Counted from the stretch's first letter, positions 35,424 through 45,417 are shown. The stretch is DNA of 64,000 bases from Chitinophagaceae bacterium (GCA_024103425.1 JAGFIS010000025.1:1-64000), one strand, 5' to 3'. Notes: generated by a model not told the origin, from the sequence alone. Numbers and translations: made by a program.

Positions 35424-36167
35424 CTATCTGGTTAATTTAACCAGTTCTTCAGACATCAGGCAGTGAGTGCGGTTTTTTAGTGTTTTGATGTCGTCAGTAA
35501 TCAATCCTGTAGTAGAAATGGGAGGCAAAAATACAGCCCTGCACGTGCCGGGTGTCATGGAGAAAATACTGTGCTGGTTGAGCCGCTTGCTCGTGTCAGG
35601 AAATAAAACCGGCAGTATGGGAAGTTGCAGCTCTATGGCAAGGCGAAAGGCTCCGTCATAAAACTCTTTCAAAGGTTGATCAGTCTGATTAAAAGTGCCT
35701 TCAGGATAGATGGAAATTGAGATTCCCTCTTCGGCAGTCTGTTTCATTTTCTCGACGCTGGCTTTCCTGTCTTCAGCATTATCTCTTTTTATGGTGATCG
35801 CTCCCGATTTATAAATGAATCCGAATATCGGAATCTTCGTCATCTCTGCTTTACCGAGGATGCGCAACGTCCGCCAACGGGTGGCCAGCAACATCATAGG
35901 GATATCCATATAAGAAATATGGTTGCTGACAATTATGAAAGTGGTATCCCTGCTGTAGTATTTTTTGTTGACAGGTAGGAATCTGATACCTGTGAAAAAG
36001 AAGAAAAGTGTGGCCCAGAGCCTGGCGATCTTGTACACCCAGTTGCCGTCAGCCGGGAAAGGAAAGAATGAAACAATGATGAAAAACGGAAACAGAATCA
36101 GCATTAGAGCTAAGAAGATTACAAATCCGTAGACAGAAAAGAGGAAAGTGATAATCTTCTTAAACAT
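35424..36167 (-). CDS. plsC: 1-acyl-sn-glycerol-3-phosphate acyltransferase
   Basis: 247 aa. N-terminal membrane helices and the PlsC catalytic box NHISYMD (H and D spaced by four), followed by PEGTFN. It esterifies lysophosphatidic acid to phosphatidic acid at the inner membrane. It lies 19 nt after topA. Confidence 0.9.
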   Translation of the reverse strand: MFKKIITFLFSVYGFVIFLALMLILFPFFIIVSFFPFPADGNWVYKIARLWATLFFFFTGIRFLPVNKKYYSRDTTFIIVSNHISYMDIPMMLLATRWRTLRILGKAEMTKIPIFGFIYKSGAITIKRDNAEDRKASVEKMKQTAEEGISISIYPEGTFNQTDQPLKEFYDGAFRLAIELQLPILPVLFPDTSKRLNQHSIFSMTPGTCRAVFLPPISTTGLITDDIKTLKNRTHCLMSEELVKLTR

Positions 36168-36186
36168 TACTGATTAGAGAAGCATT

Positions 36187-38811
36187 TTATTTGCTTGCTT
36201 TTTTTGTTTTACTCTTAGCTGATGCCTTTTTTACTGCTTTTTTCAGAGCTGCTTTCTTGGCGGAAGCCTTTTTTGTAGCAGTCTTTTTAACGATGGATTT
36301 CTTTCCAAGAGCAGAAGGATCTTGTTGTTCGATCAGTTTTCTAACGGTCTCAAGATCCAGCTCTCTCAGTTCATCCACGGAGTATTTAGTTCCGTCAGCC
36401 TTTGCAGGAATCTTAACGATCTTTTTACCTGATTTGAATATCGGACCCCATCTGGCGTTTTCGATGCTGATTTTTTCTGCGGGCCAGTTTTGGATGTAGC
36501 GATTGGCTTCTTTTTCCAGTTTCTTTTGAATCAGCTCTTCAACATCTTTCTGAGAAAGGTTATCGGGATCGTATGCTCTTGGTATATTAATATATATATC
36601 GTTCCACTTAATGAAGGGGCCAAATCTTCCTTTTCCATGCGTTACCGGCAGCCCTTGGTATTCTGCGATTGGAGCATCAGCTTCCTGCTTTTGCTTGATC
36701 ACTTCAATGGCTTCGGCCAGGCCTACCTCCATCGGGTCTCTTCCTTTCGGAAGTGAAACGAACTGCTCTCCCCACTTCACATAAGGGCCGTAACGGCCGA
36801 CATTGACGGATACTTCTGCTCCTTCCCACTCGCCGAGAGAGAGCGGCAGTTTGAACAGGTCGAGTGCTTCTTCGAGAGTAATGGTCTCAATACTCTGGGT
36901 TGGGCGCAGTGTTGCAAATCTGGGTTTCTCTTCATCGTCTGCAGTTCCTATCTGAATCATGGCACCGTATCTGCCCATCTTGGCAAATACAGGCTTTTTA
37001 GTTGCAGGGTCTATACCGAGTTCACGTTCGCCTTTGGCTCTTTCGGCAGTATCCATCGTGTGCTGTACGGTCTTGTGAAAAGGATCGTAAAATTCTCCGA
37101 CGACTTCATTCCACTTCACCTTTCCGTCAGCAATTTTATCAAACTCTTCTTCAATATTTGCAGTGAAAGAGTAATCCATAACCCTTTCGAAATACTGATT
37201 CAGAAAGTCGGTAACCACAAACCCAAGGTCGGTAGGGAAGAGTTTAGATTTTTCCGTACCTGCCATTTCGGTATGTACTTTCCTGCTGATTTTTCCCTTG
37301 TCGTCGAGGATGATCGATGTAACATCCCTTGGGGTACCTTCCTTGTCTTTTTTCTCCACATAATTCCTCTTCATGATGGTACTGATGGTGGGAGCGTAAG
37401 TGCTCGGACGACCGATTCCCAACTCTTCCAGCTTTTTCACAAGCGATGCTTCAGTGTATCTCGGTGCATGGCGGGTGAACTTCTGATTGGCAGACATGCT
37501 TACGAAGTTCAGCTTCTCACCTTTTTCCAGGTGTGGCAGCCTGCTTTCCAAACCCGCAATCGACTTATCGTCTTCGTCATCGTCATGTCCTTCGTAATAT
37601 ACTTTCAGGAAACCATCAAATACCAATACCTCTCCTGAGGCAGTCAGTTCAGCATTGTTCTTGCTGACGTTGATTTTCGCAGTCGTTTTCTCTGTCTCTG
37701 CATCGCTCATCTGGCTTGCGATGGTTCTTTTCCAAATGAGTTCGTAGAGTTTAGCATCCTGACGATCGTCTATGGTATCCAGAGCCATATTTGTCGGACG
37801 GATGGCCTCATGCGCTTCCTGGGCGCTCTCATTTTTATTTTTGAAGTATCGTTCCTGAATATATTTCTCTCCGTAGTTCTTGCTGATAGCGCCTTTGATC
37901 TGACCTCTGGCTGTCTGACTGAGGTTTACGCTATCTGTACGCATATAGGTGATAAGACCGCTTTCATAAAGCCTTTGCGCAATCTGCATAGTCTTGCTCA
38001 CTCCGTAACCCAATTTGCGGCTGGCTTCCTGTTGCAGTGTTGAGGTCGTAAACGGAGCAGCCGGCGATCTTTTCCCGGATTTTACCTGCAAATCAGTAAC
38101 GGTATAATCAGACCCTTTGCAGGCTTCAAGGAAAGCCAGGGCCTCATCTTCCGTATAAGGTTTTGCATCTTCGGCTTTGAAGACGATTTTCTTTGCATCG
38201 CCAGATGAAGTGAAACCGGCCTCTATCTTAAAAGAAGAACTTTGCACGAATTGATTGATCTCGCGCTCTCTTTCAACAATCAGCTTTACGGCAACACTCT
38301 GTACCCGGCCTGCACTCAGTCCGCCCTGCATCCCAATCTTGCGCCACAAAACCGGAGAAAGTTCAAACCCTACAATACGGTCTAAGACACGCCTTGCCTG
38401 CTGAGAGTTGACCAGGTCCATATTCACCCTGCGGGGGTTTTCAATCGCGTTGAGAATGGCGGGTCTGGTGATTTCGTGAAAAACGATTCTGGGAGTAGTT
38501 TTTAAATCCAGTCCGAGCACCTCGGCCAGATGCCAGCTAATGCTTTCTCCCTCACGGTCCTCATCTGATGCCAGCCAGACCTTTTCAGCTTTTTTTGAGG
38601 ATTCTTTCAGTTCGCGGACAATTTTCTGTTTATCCGGAGGAACCTGATATCTCGGCTTGAATCCGGCATTCACATCGATACCCATCTCATCTTTTTCAAG
38701 ATCGCGGATGTGCCCGAAGCAACTTTTTACCTGAAAATCTTTTCCCAAAATCTTTTCAATGGTTTTCGCTTTAGCCGGTGACTCTACTATTAATAAGTTC
38801 TTTTTTGCCAT
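36187..38811 (-). CDS. topA: DNA topoisomerase I
   Basis: 874 aa from the ATG at 38811; an in-frame ATG 13 codons upstream is less likely, because the family begins at AKKNLLIVESPAKAK. Toprim domain with DEDREGE, catalytic Tyr in GLITYMRTDS. The C-terminal third has Topo_C-type repeats without Cys zinc fingers and ends in a 40-residue Lys/Ala tail, common in this phylum. It relaxes negative supercoils. First of the series topA-plsC-priA. Confidence 0.95.
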   Translation of the reverse strand: MAKKNLLIVESPAKAKTIEKILGKDFQVKSCFGHIRDLEKDEMGIDVNAGFKPRYQVPPDKQKIVRELKESSKKAEKVWLASDEDREGESISWHLAEVLGLDLKTTPRIVFHEITRPAILNAIENPRRVNMDLVNSQQARRVLDRIVGFELSPVLWRKIGMQGGLSAGRVQSVAVKLIVEREREINQFVQSSSFKIEAGFTSSGDAKKIVFKAEDAKPYTEDEALAFLEACKGSDYTVTDLQVKSGKRSPAAPFTTSTLQQEASRKLGYGVSKTMQIAQRLYESGLITYMRTDSVNLSQTARGQIKGAISKNYGEKYIQERYFKNKNESAQEAHEAIRPTNMALDTIDDRQDAKLYELIWKRTIASQMSDAETEKTTAKINVSKNNAELTASGEVLVFDGFLKVYYEGHDDDEDDKSIAGLESRLPHLEKGEKLNFVSMSANQKFTRHAPRYTEASLVKKLEELGIGRPSTYAPTISTIMKRNYVEKKDKEGTPRDVTSIILDDKGKISRKVHTEMAGTEKSKLFPTDLGFVVTDFLNQYFERVMDYSFTANIEEEFDKIADGKVKWNEVVGEFYDPFHKTVQHTMDTAERAKGERELGIDPATKKPVFAKMGRYGAMIQIGTADDEEKPRFATLRPTQSIETITLEEALDLFKLPLSLGEWEGAEVSVNVGRYGPYVKWGEQFVSLPKGRDPMEVGLAEAIEVIKQKQEADAPIAEYQGLPVTHGKGRFGPFIKWNDIYINIPRAYDPDNLSQKDVEELIQKKLEKEANRYIQNWPAEKISIENARWGPIFKSGKKIVKIPAKADGTKYSVDELRELDLETVRKLIEQQDPSALGKKSIVKKTATKKASAKKAALKKAVKKASAKSKTKKASK

Positions 38812-39066
38812 TATTTTTTCTTCTCCTCTTTTAAAATCTGATAGCCGCAAAATGATTTATCGGGCTGCAATATTAATTTAAAAAATAAAAATGGGTGTTT
38901 CCTATTATTATATAATATACTGAATTCTATAGTAAGTGATTTTTTTAATATATGATAAGAAACTGCCTTTTCAGGTTGTTTAGCGAAAAGAAAATGCAAT
39001 TTTCAGGTGTTTTATTGCGTTATACCTTTTATAATCCAATTATAGTGAAAACCCATTAAGCCAGAA
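38812..39066. other. Divergent AT-rich promoter region of topA and the DUF2520 gene
   Basis: 255 nt between two divergent genes, very AT-rich. TACCTTTT (near 39025) is a one-base variant of the -7 box upstream of the DUF2520 gene. No gene seen. Confidence 0.5.
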
Positions 39067-39834
39067 ATGAGAGTTGTACTAGTAGGTGCAGGAAATACCG
39101 CCACAGTTTTGGGAAAATTACTGATCAAGGCCAATCACAAAGTGACACGGGTTATCAGTCGAACTCCTGAGAACGCGAAAGCGCTGGCTGAATTATTAGG
39201 AACAGAATACGGGAATCTCAATGACGCTTCCTACGGAGACGCCGATCTTTATATAGTTGCTTTACAAGATCAGATAATGGGCAACCTGGAAGGGCTCACA
39301 GCTTTACATGGTAAATTTCTGGCTCATACAGCCGGAGCGATTCCTATGGATTCTCTGAAGACTTGCACTGACCGCTACGGAGTATTTTATCCGTTACAGA
39401 CACTTTCAAAGTATGTGGAGCATACACCGGAAATTCCTTTTATGGTCGACGGTAATACCGATGAAACGCTCGGAGCCTTGTTGTCTCTCGCAAACAGTCT
39501 GTCGAATAATGTGACACATGCAAACGATAAGCAACGCATGGGATACCATGTCGCGGCGGTTTTTGCAGCTAACTTCGCCAACCATATGTATGCACTTACA
39601 GAAATCTATTGTCAGAGAGAGAATATCGATTTTAAGAATATGGTTCCGCTGATAAATGAAATCTGTAAGAAGGTGAACCAGTATTCTCCATTCCTTACTC
39701 AAACCGGCCCGGCCATCAGAAATGATGTCATGACCATCAGCAGGCACTTAGAGAATTTATCTCAGTATCAGGACCTGAAGTATATGTACGTGAAGGTGAC
39801 TGAGAGCATCATGAAGCTGCACGGTAACAGATAA
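39067..39834 (+). CDS. Rossmann-like / DUF2520 oxidoreductase-like protein
   Basis: 255 aa. N-terminal NAD(P)-binding fold MRVVLVGAGNTATVLGK, then the DUF2520 helical domain (HVAAVFAANFANHMYALTE). Resembles 6-phosphogluconate/ketopantoate-type dehydrogenases; substrate unknown. In several Bacteroidota I expect it next to kdsC-ubiA-maf; here mqo on the other strand stands between. Confidence 0.85.
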   Translation: MRVVLVGAGNTATVLGKLLIKANHKVTRVISRTPENAKALAELLGTEYGNLNDASYGDADLYIVALQDQIMGNLEGLTALHGKFLAHTAGAIPMDSLKTCTDRYGVFYPLQTLSKYVEHTPEIPFMVDGNTDETLGALLSLANSLSNNVTHANDKQRMGYHVAAVFAANFANHMYALTEIYCQRENIDFKNMVPLINEICKKVNQYSPFLTQTGPAIRNDVMTISRHLENLSQYQDLKYMYVKVTESIMKLHGNR

Positions 39835-39846
39835 GCCTCCTTTTCC

Positions 39847-39880
39847 GAATTATGAATTATTAGTTAGGAGTTATGAATTC
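39847..39880. repeat. Short repeat, ATGAATT family
   Basis: GAATTATGAATTATTAG and GGAGTTATGAATTC lie in tandem. The reverse-complement type occurs at 56671-56699. Dispersed simple repeat of the AATTATGAATT kind. Confidence 0.6.
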
Positions 39881-39985
39881 TTTTCCCTGCCGTGATGTTT
39901 GAATTCGTACAGTCTTAGACTTTTGACTCCCTGGAGGCCGGTTTAGTTTAGAAAACAATTTGCCCGCTTTTATAGTCGTGTCCTT

Positions 39986-41503
39986 CTATGCCGGCTTATA
40001 TTTTTCCTGAGGAGTAATTTTCTGCATCTCCCAACCTAAGAGACGTGAGGTCCTCTTCCTGCTTTCTTCGATGTATTGCGCGTCTATATGATCGTTTTTA
40101 TAAGACGGAATCATTTTTTGAATTTCAGGAGTCCATTCTTTTGCATTTTCAGGGAAACATTTTTCCAGTAAATCGAGCATAATGTACACTGCGGTAGATG
40201 CCCCCGGCGAAGCACCTAATAATGCTGCAATCGTTCCATCAGCAGAGTCAACGATTTCTGTTCCGAATTCCAGAATTCCGCCCTCTTTTTCGTCTTTTTT
40301 GATGATTTGAACCCGCTGGCCGGCAATACTTTCGTCCCAGTCTTCGTATTTAGCATCGGGGAAGAATTCTTTCAGGCTTTCAATCTTGTCTTCCTTGTTT
40401 TGGGTCACCTGCTCAATGAGGTATTTGGTCAGCGGGATATTGTGCAATCCTACCGCAATCATAGGTTTTATATTACTCCAGGCGATGGAAAGCGGCAAAT
40501 CCCAATAAGAACCGTTTTTCAGAAACTTTGTTGAAAATCCGGCGAACGGTCCGAAGAGAAGATTTAATTTTCCATTGATCATTCTGGAGTCGAGATGGGG
40601 AACCGACATTGGGGGGGCACCAATTTTGGCTTTACCATACACTTTGGCGCTGTGTCTTTTAATGATGTCTTCGTTATTACAAATTAACCATTCTCCACTC
40701 ACGGGGAAGCCGCCGTAACCCTCGGCTTCTTCAATGCCTGATTTATCCAACAGCTGAATAGCAGCTCCGCCGGCACCGATGAAGACAAAATCGGCTACAG
40801 GTTCGGTTTTTCTTCCTGTGGTAAGGTTTCTGACTTTTAATTGCCATTTTTCTCCTTCTCTTTTAAGATCCAGTACCTCGTGTGCTAAGTGAAGAATGAC
40901 ACCATTCTCATTTAAAAGGTTAAGAACATACGTTCTTGTCAGTGCCCCGTAATTAACGTCGGCACCAATTTCCATACGGGTGGCGGCAATGGGCTGTTGC
41001 TTGTCTCTGTGTTCGATGATTAAAGGAATCCATTCTTTTAGTTGCTCCCTGTCTTTAGAAAATTTCATCTCTTTGAAAAGCGGATGCTGAATCATCTTTT
41101 TCCAGCGTTTCTCAAGGAAATTCACGTCATCTTCGCCCCAGACGAAACTCATGTGTGGAATCCGGCGGATGAAAACTTTCGGATCTTTAATAAAACCGGT
41201 TTCAATTAAGTAAGCCCAGAACTCTTTTGAAATCTCAAATTCAGAAGCAACTTTTACAGCCTTTGTGATATCAATCTCTCCGTTTTGATCTTCGGGAGTG
41301 TAGTTCAGTTCGCAGAATCCGGAGTGTCCGGTTCCTGCATTGTTCATGGCATCCGAGCTTTCGCACGAAACCTGGTCGAGCCTTTCGTACATGGTAATTT
41401 TAATATCCGGATTCAGCCTTCGCAGGATAACCGCAAGAGTGGCGCTCATGATTCCCGCCCCGATTAAGATTGCATGTGTTTCTTTTTCATTTTTTAAGTA
41501 CAT
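39986..41503 (-). CDS. mqo: Malate:quinone oxidoreductase
   Basis: 505 aa, normal length. N-terminal FAD motif ILIGAGIMSATLAVIL, followed by family blocks such as NAGTGHSGFCELNYTP, FIGAGGAAIQLL and GASPGASTAVYIML. FAD enzyme on the inner-membrane face that oxidises malate to oxaloacetate and feeds electrons to quinone, so it can bypass NAD-linked malate dehydrogenase. Alone on its strand, with repeats on both sides. Confidence 0.95.
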   Translation of the reverse strand: MYLKNEKETHAILIGAGIMSATLAVILRRLNPDIKITMYERLDQVSCESSDAMNNAGTGHSGFCELNYTPEDQNGEIDITKAVKVASEFEISKEFWAYLIETGFIKDPKVFIRRIPHMSFVWGEDDVNFLEKRWKKMIQHPLFKEMKFSKDREQLKEWIPLIIEHRDKQQPIAATRMEIGADVNYGALTRTYVLNLLNENGVILHLAHEVLDLKREGEKWQLKVRNLTTGRKTEPVADFVFIGAGGAAIQLLDKSGIEEAEGYGGFPVSGEWLICNNEDIIKRHSAKVYGKAKIGAPPMSVPHLDSRMINGKLNLLFGPFAGFSTKFLKNGSYWDLPLSIAWSNIKPMIAVGLHNIPLTKYLIEQVTQNKEDKIESLKEFFPDAKYEDWDESIAGQRVQIIKKDEKEGGILEFGTEIVDSADGTIAALLGASPGASTAVYIMLDLLEKCFPENAKEWTPEIQKMIPSYKNDHIDAQYIEESRKRTSRLLGWEMQKITPQEKYKPA

Positions 41504-42002
41504 AGTTTTTCTGATTTATCAGTATAAAACCGGGACTGAAGCGGCCTCCGGTTTCAATAAGATTCAAGATTTCAATAAGGTTTTGTGATTGCATTGATTT
41601 TAGGGAATCAAATTGTCTGCCAAGTGGTTTATATTACACAATCCGGAAAGACGAAGGCGGGGAATTAAATCACCTTGCTCATCGACTCAGATCACTCGAG
41701 TATTCCGATTCGTGAGACACGAACCGGGGAAACAGAGTAAGCGAAAAATTGCCTCTTCGCCCTTGCTAGACCAACTCGCAAAGACGGCGGGTATGTTGCC
41801 AAGCTAAGCGGTCAGGAAATTTGGCTGCGGTTATTGCCCCGACTGTGCTGTGTCGCAAACTCCACTCACCAACGGGAGAGGGGCTGGGGGCGAGGTTCCC
41901 ACTAAACAAATAAACCCATAAACGAATAAACGTCTAAACCTATAATAACCTAAACCCATAAACCCCAATAATTCCTACTATTTTTCTATTTTGCCGGATA
42001 TT
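41504..42002. other. 499-nt repeat-rich intergenic region
   Basis: No convincing gene. It holds a hairpin TTCGTG-AGA-CACGAA (around 41710), a purine-rich GGGAGAGGGGCTGGGGGCGAGG block (41872-41894), and eight 8-bp tandem units (41904-41967). Composition is uneven, as expected for repeat-derived spacer DNA. Confidence 0.7.
41904..41967. repeat. Eight tandem 8-bp units, consensus AAACNNAT
   Basis: In register: AAACAAAT, AAACCCAT, AAACGAAT, AAACGTCT, AAACCTAT, AATAACCT, AAACCCAT, AAACCCCA. Shorter arrays of the same family, inverted, lie at 32532-32566 and 11588-11604. The array ends about 35 nt before the kdsC start. Confidence 0.85.
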
Positions 42003-42539
42003 ATGGAAAGTCAGAAAGAAAACCTGCTCGCACGCATGGGTAAGTGCACGGCCTTCGTGTTTGATATGGACGGTGTGCTGACCGATGGGAGCCTGATAAT
42101 AACAGACAACAACACCTGGCTGCGGACGATGTTTGTGCGCGACGGGTATGCATTACAACTTGCGGCTAAAAAGGGGTATCCGATTATAATTATTTCGGGT
42201 AGCGAAGCGCCTCCCGTGAAGGACAGGCTGAACCGTCTGGGCATTCAGGAAGTTTTCTTCAAGGTGAAAGACAAGGCAAAATTTCTTCGCGGATATGCTG
42301 AAGTAAACAGAATTGATTTAAAAGAAGTGTTGGTGATGGGTGATGATACGCCCGATATTGAAATGATGAAAATCTGCGGTTTTATGGCGGCGCCTGCAGA
42401 TGCTGCAGAAGAGGTCATGCACATGGTACATTATGTTTCTCCGTACAACGGCGGCAGAGGATGCGTGCGGGATGTGATAGAAAAGGTAATGAAGCTGCAG
42501 GGCAAGTGGAATGAGGATATCGAAGTTACTTCTACTTAA
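42003..42539 (+). CDS. kdsC: KdsC-like HAD phosphatase
   Basis: 178 aa from the ATG at 42003; a TTG four codons upstream is less likely. HAD motif FDMDGVLTDG (motif I), ISGSE (II), K...K region and VMGDDTPD (IV), without a cap domain: the KdsC/YrbI class. Likely 3-deoxy-D-manno-octulosonate 8-phosphate phosphatase, for LPS inner core. The next gene starts 10 nt later. Confidence 0.87.
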   Translation: MESQKENLLARMGKCTAFVFDMDGVLTDGSLIITDNNTWLRTMFVRDGYALQLAAKKGYPIIIISGSEAPPVKDRLNRLGIQEVFFKVKDKAKFLRGYAEVNRIDLKEVLVMGDDTPDIEMMKICGFMAAPADAAEEVMHMVHYVSPYNGGRGCVRDVIEKVMKLQGKWNEDIEVTST

Positions 42540-42549
42540 TGCTGCAGGT

Positions 42550-43485
42550 ATGAATCGTTTAGTTGCTTTCCTCAAGCTCATCCGCTGGCCTAATCTGCTT
42601 TTCATAGTTATTACGCAGGTGGCCTTCTATTTTTTTGTTTTCCCTTATTGCTATGAGCAGTCCGGTCTGGTGTTTGAAGATGCGCGGCTGACGGAAGGTA
42701 TTTTCTGGGTGCTCGTATTTGCTTCGGTCGTTATTGCAGCGGCGGGGTATATCATCAACGATTATTATGATATTCCGATAGATCAGATCAATAAACCCGA
42801 GAGGGTCATCATCAGTAAGGGCTTTTCGGTGAAGTCTGCCATGATGATGTACATCCTGTTATCAGTTACCGGGATTTTTGTCAGTGCTTTTGCCGGACTC
42901 TGGCTGAGGAATATGTACGTACCCGTAATCAATTCGGGGGTGGTGCTGCTGCTCTTGTTCTATTCTGCTTTGCTGAAGAAAAAATTTCTGATCGGTAATG
43001 TTATTGTGTCGCTGCTGACGGCGTGGGTGGTTTTGGTATTGAGTATTTCGGAGCGTTCTTTTTCGCTACCCGATAATGAGGCGTGGCTGTTGTTGCTGAG
43101 GTATTCGCTTATTTATGGCGGGTTTGCATTTATCATCTCTATGATTAGGGAGGTGATAAAAGATATGGAAGATATGGAGGGTGACAAGAAGCTGGGCTGC
43201 ACTACAATGCCCATTGTGATGGGAATACATGCGGCACGTATCTACACGATGGTGTGGGTGCTGCTGTTGGCGGGAATTCTCGGATGGATAAGTTGGCAGT
43301 TGATTGCAGGCGGACTGACTTTGCAGGGTGTGTATGGAATTGTGCTTCTTGTCTTGCCATTGGTTTGGCTTCTAAAAGAGTTGATAACAGCTTCAGATCA
43401 AAAGGCATTTCACAAACTGAGCAGCTTTGTGAAGTTGATTATGCTGGCGGGAATATTATCGATGATATTTTTCAAGTTGCTGTAA
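42550..43485 (+). CDS. UbiA-family prenyltransferase
   Basis: 311 aa from the ATG at 42550. About nine membrane helices. First Asp-rich motif NDYYDIPID (about 77-85) and second DMEDMEGDKK coordinate Mg and the prenyl diphosphate. The family is often annotated as geranylgeranylglycerol-phosphate geranylgeranyltransferase-like in Bacteroidota. The acceptor is unknown; a quinone or membrane lipid precursor is possible. Between kdsC and maf; maf starts 1 nt after its stop. Confidence 0.83.
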   Translation: MNRLVAFLKLIRWPNLLFIVITQVAFYFFVFPYCYEQSGLVFEDARLTEGIFWVLVFASVVIAAAGYIINDYYDIPIDQINKPERVIISKGFSVKSAMMMYILLSVTGIFVSAFAGLWLRNMYVPVINSGVVLLLLFYSALLKKKFLIGNVIVSLLTAWVVLVLSISERSFSLPDNEAWLLLLRYSLIYGGFAFIISMIREVIKDMEDMEGDKKLGCTTMPIVMGIHAARIYTMVWVLLLAGILGWISWQLIAGGLTLQGVYGIVLLVLPLVWLLKELITASDQKAFHKLSSFVKLIMLAGILSMIFFKLL

Positions 43486-43486
43486 G

Positions 43487-44068
43487 ATGAAGAAAATAAT
43501 TCTGGCATCGGGTTCTCCACGGCGGAAAAAAATTCTCGCTTTGGGAGGCGTTGTCTTTGATAGCATTACTTCTGATGTCGATGAAGATTTTGACCCTGAA
43601 GAAGACAAACAGAAAATCCCCGTGATATTGGCAGAGCGGAAGGTGCGCAAAGTATTCGAAGATTACCCTGAAAAGAGAAATGTAATCGTCATCGGTGCCG
43701 ATACAATTGTTGTATTAGGGAAGGAAATTTTAAATAAACCCGGTGATGCCGGCGAAGCATACGATATGCTGAAAAAACTTTCAGGCAAAGTACACGAAGT
43801 AATTACAGGTGTGGTGATGATCAGCCATGAAAAGAGTCTCAGCTTTTCCTATACCACCCGTATAACGTTTCGCGAATTGAGTGATGATCAGATTTGGGAT
43901 TATATCAATCTGCGTCAACCATACGACAAGGCCGGCGGATATGCTATTCAGGAAGAGATCGGACCGGTAGCCGTTAAGCAAATTGACGGAAGTTATTTCA
44001 ATGTGGCCGGACTGCCGTTTATCCCTACACTGCAGCTTCTGGAAGAGATGGGATACTCCTTTACCTGA
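43487..44068 (+). CDS. maf: Maf-family nucleoside triphosphate pyrophosphatase
   Basis: 193 aa. N-terminal ASGSPRRKKIL, central GADTIVVL and KAGGYAIQ blocks are all Maf signatures. It hydrolyses non-canonical or uridine/thymidine triphosphates to monophosphates. One base after the UbiA-like stop, so cotranscribed. Confidence 0.92.
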   Translation: MKKIILASGSPRRKKILALGGVVFDSITSDVDEDFDPEEDKQKIPVILAERKVRKVFEDYPEKRNVIVIGADTIVVLGKEILNKPGDAGEAYDMLKKLSGKVHEVITGVVMISHEKSLSFSYTTRITFRELSDDQIWDYINLRQPYDKAGGYAIQEEIGPVAVKQIDGSYFNVAGLPFIPTLQLLEEMGYSFT

Positions 44069-44112
44069 CCGGAATCAGATTAAAGTTTTATCTTTCTGAC
44101 TGCTTAAGGGTC

Positions 44113-45417
44113 ATGAAAGAAAAACTGCTGCAATATATCTGGAGATACCGCTACTTCAATCAGAGCGAATTGAAGACTACTGATGGAGAGCCGCTGACCA
44201 TCATTAATCCGGGTAGTTTGAATACAGATCAGGGTCCCGATTTTCTGAATGCACGGATTAAAATCGGAGATACACAATGGGTAGGGCATGTTGAAGTGCA
44301 TATCTTTTCCAAAGACTGGAACCGGCATAACCATCAGACAGATCCGAATTACAAGAACGTGGTATTGCATGTAGTGTGGCAACACGATGCAGACATCAAA
44401 GATGCCTCGGGTAATAACCTTCCGACTCTCGAACTGCAGAGCAGGGTTTCAAAAATACTTCTCGAGAAATACGAGGCACTGATGGAGAAGGAGTGGAATT
44501 CGAATCTTTCTTTCATTCCCTGTCAGAATCTGTTGCCTCCAATAGAAGAGGTTCAGATCATTTCCTGGAAGAGCAGGCTGGTAGCAGAGCGGTTGGAACG
44601 TAAAACGAAAGTGGTCTTTGAGATTTTGGAGAAGACAGGCTACCACTGGGAAGAAACCCTCTGGCAAATGATTGCCGGAAACTTCGGTGGTAAGATCAAC
44701 GGAGCTTTCTTCCGTAAGGTGGCTGAAAGTGTTCCCCAAAAAGTCTTAGCTCTGCACAAGAACCAACTGATTGCCATTGAAGCCATTCTTTTCGGCCAGG
44801 CCGGATTGTTGAACGGTGATTTTAATGATAAATATCCTCAACTGCTGAAAAGGGAATATGAGCATTATAAAAAGAAGTATACTTTTCAAAATGTGGATGG
44901 CATGGTTCAGTTTGCGCGGATGCGGCCTGCCAATTTCCCGACACTCAGGCTGGCTCAGTTAGCTGCTTTGATTACTAAAAGCTCTCACCTCTTTTCGAAG
45001 ATTAAAGAGACAGGTTCTCTCAAAGAACTGAAGCAATATTTTGAGTCAACTGAACCTAACGAATTCTGGGCGTACCACTACAAATTAGATGATGATCCGC
45101 ATGAGGAGCGCAACGAAAAACCGATTGGCAAGCAGATGATTGAAAATATCATCATCAATACCGTTGCCCCGGTTTTGTTTGCCTACGGTATTCATAATGA
45201 TGAAGGCAGGCTGAAGGAGAAAGTGCTGGAATGGTTGGAGGAAGTCGCCCCGGAAAAGAACAGCATTACCTCCGGTTTTCAGAGGCTCGGGTTCAAAAAT
45301 GAAAATGCTTTTGACTCGCAGGCGCTGTTGGAATTGAAGAATTCTTATTGTAACGAGCGGCGTTGTATGGAGTGCCGGATCGGGCATATTATCCTGTCGC
45401 AAGAGAAGGCTAAATAG
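44113..45417 (+). CDS. DUF2851 protein
   Basis: 434 aa. N-terminal YIWRYRYFN and the DUF2851 core GPDFLNARIKIGDTQWVGHVEVH, C-terminal NERRCMECRIG with paired Cys. Bacteroidota-typical protein of unknown function, without signal peptide. The GPDF..A.....W.G.VE.H pattern recalls nuclease-like folds, which is only a suggestion. Confidence 0.85.
   Translation: MKEKLLQYIWRYRYFNQSELKTTDGEPLTIINPGSLNTDQGPDFLNARIKIGDTQWVGHVEVHIFSKDWNRHNHQTDPNYKNVVLHVVWQHDADIKDASGNNLPTLELQSRVSKILLEKYEALMEKEWNSNLSFIPCQNLLPPIEEVQIISWKSRLVAERLERKTKVVFEILEKTGYHWEETLWQMIAGNFGGKINGAFFRKVAESVPQKVLALHKNQLIAIEAILFGQAGLLNGDFNDKYPQLLKREYEHYKKKYTFQNVDGMVQFARMRPANFPTLRLAQLAALITKSSHLFSKIKETGSLKELKQYFESTEPNEFWAYHYKLDDDPHEERNEKPIGKQMIENIIINTVAPVLFAYGIHNDEGRLKEKVLEWLEEVAPEKNSITSGFQRLGFKNENAFDSQALLELKNSYCNERRCMECRIGHIILSQEKAK

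Noticed and set aside
41613..41807. 64-codon plus-strand ORF between mqo and kdsC
   Set aside because: Lies in repeat-rich spacer with hairpins; sequence has no resemblance to a protein family.
41904..41967. Possible CRISPR array
   Set aside because: The 8-bp period is far too short for CRISPR repeats and spacers, and no cas genes are present.
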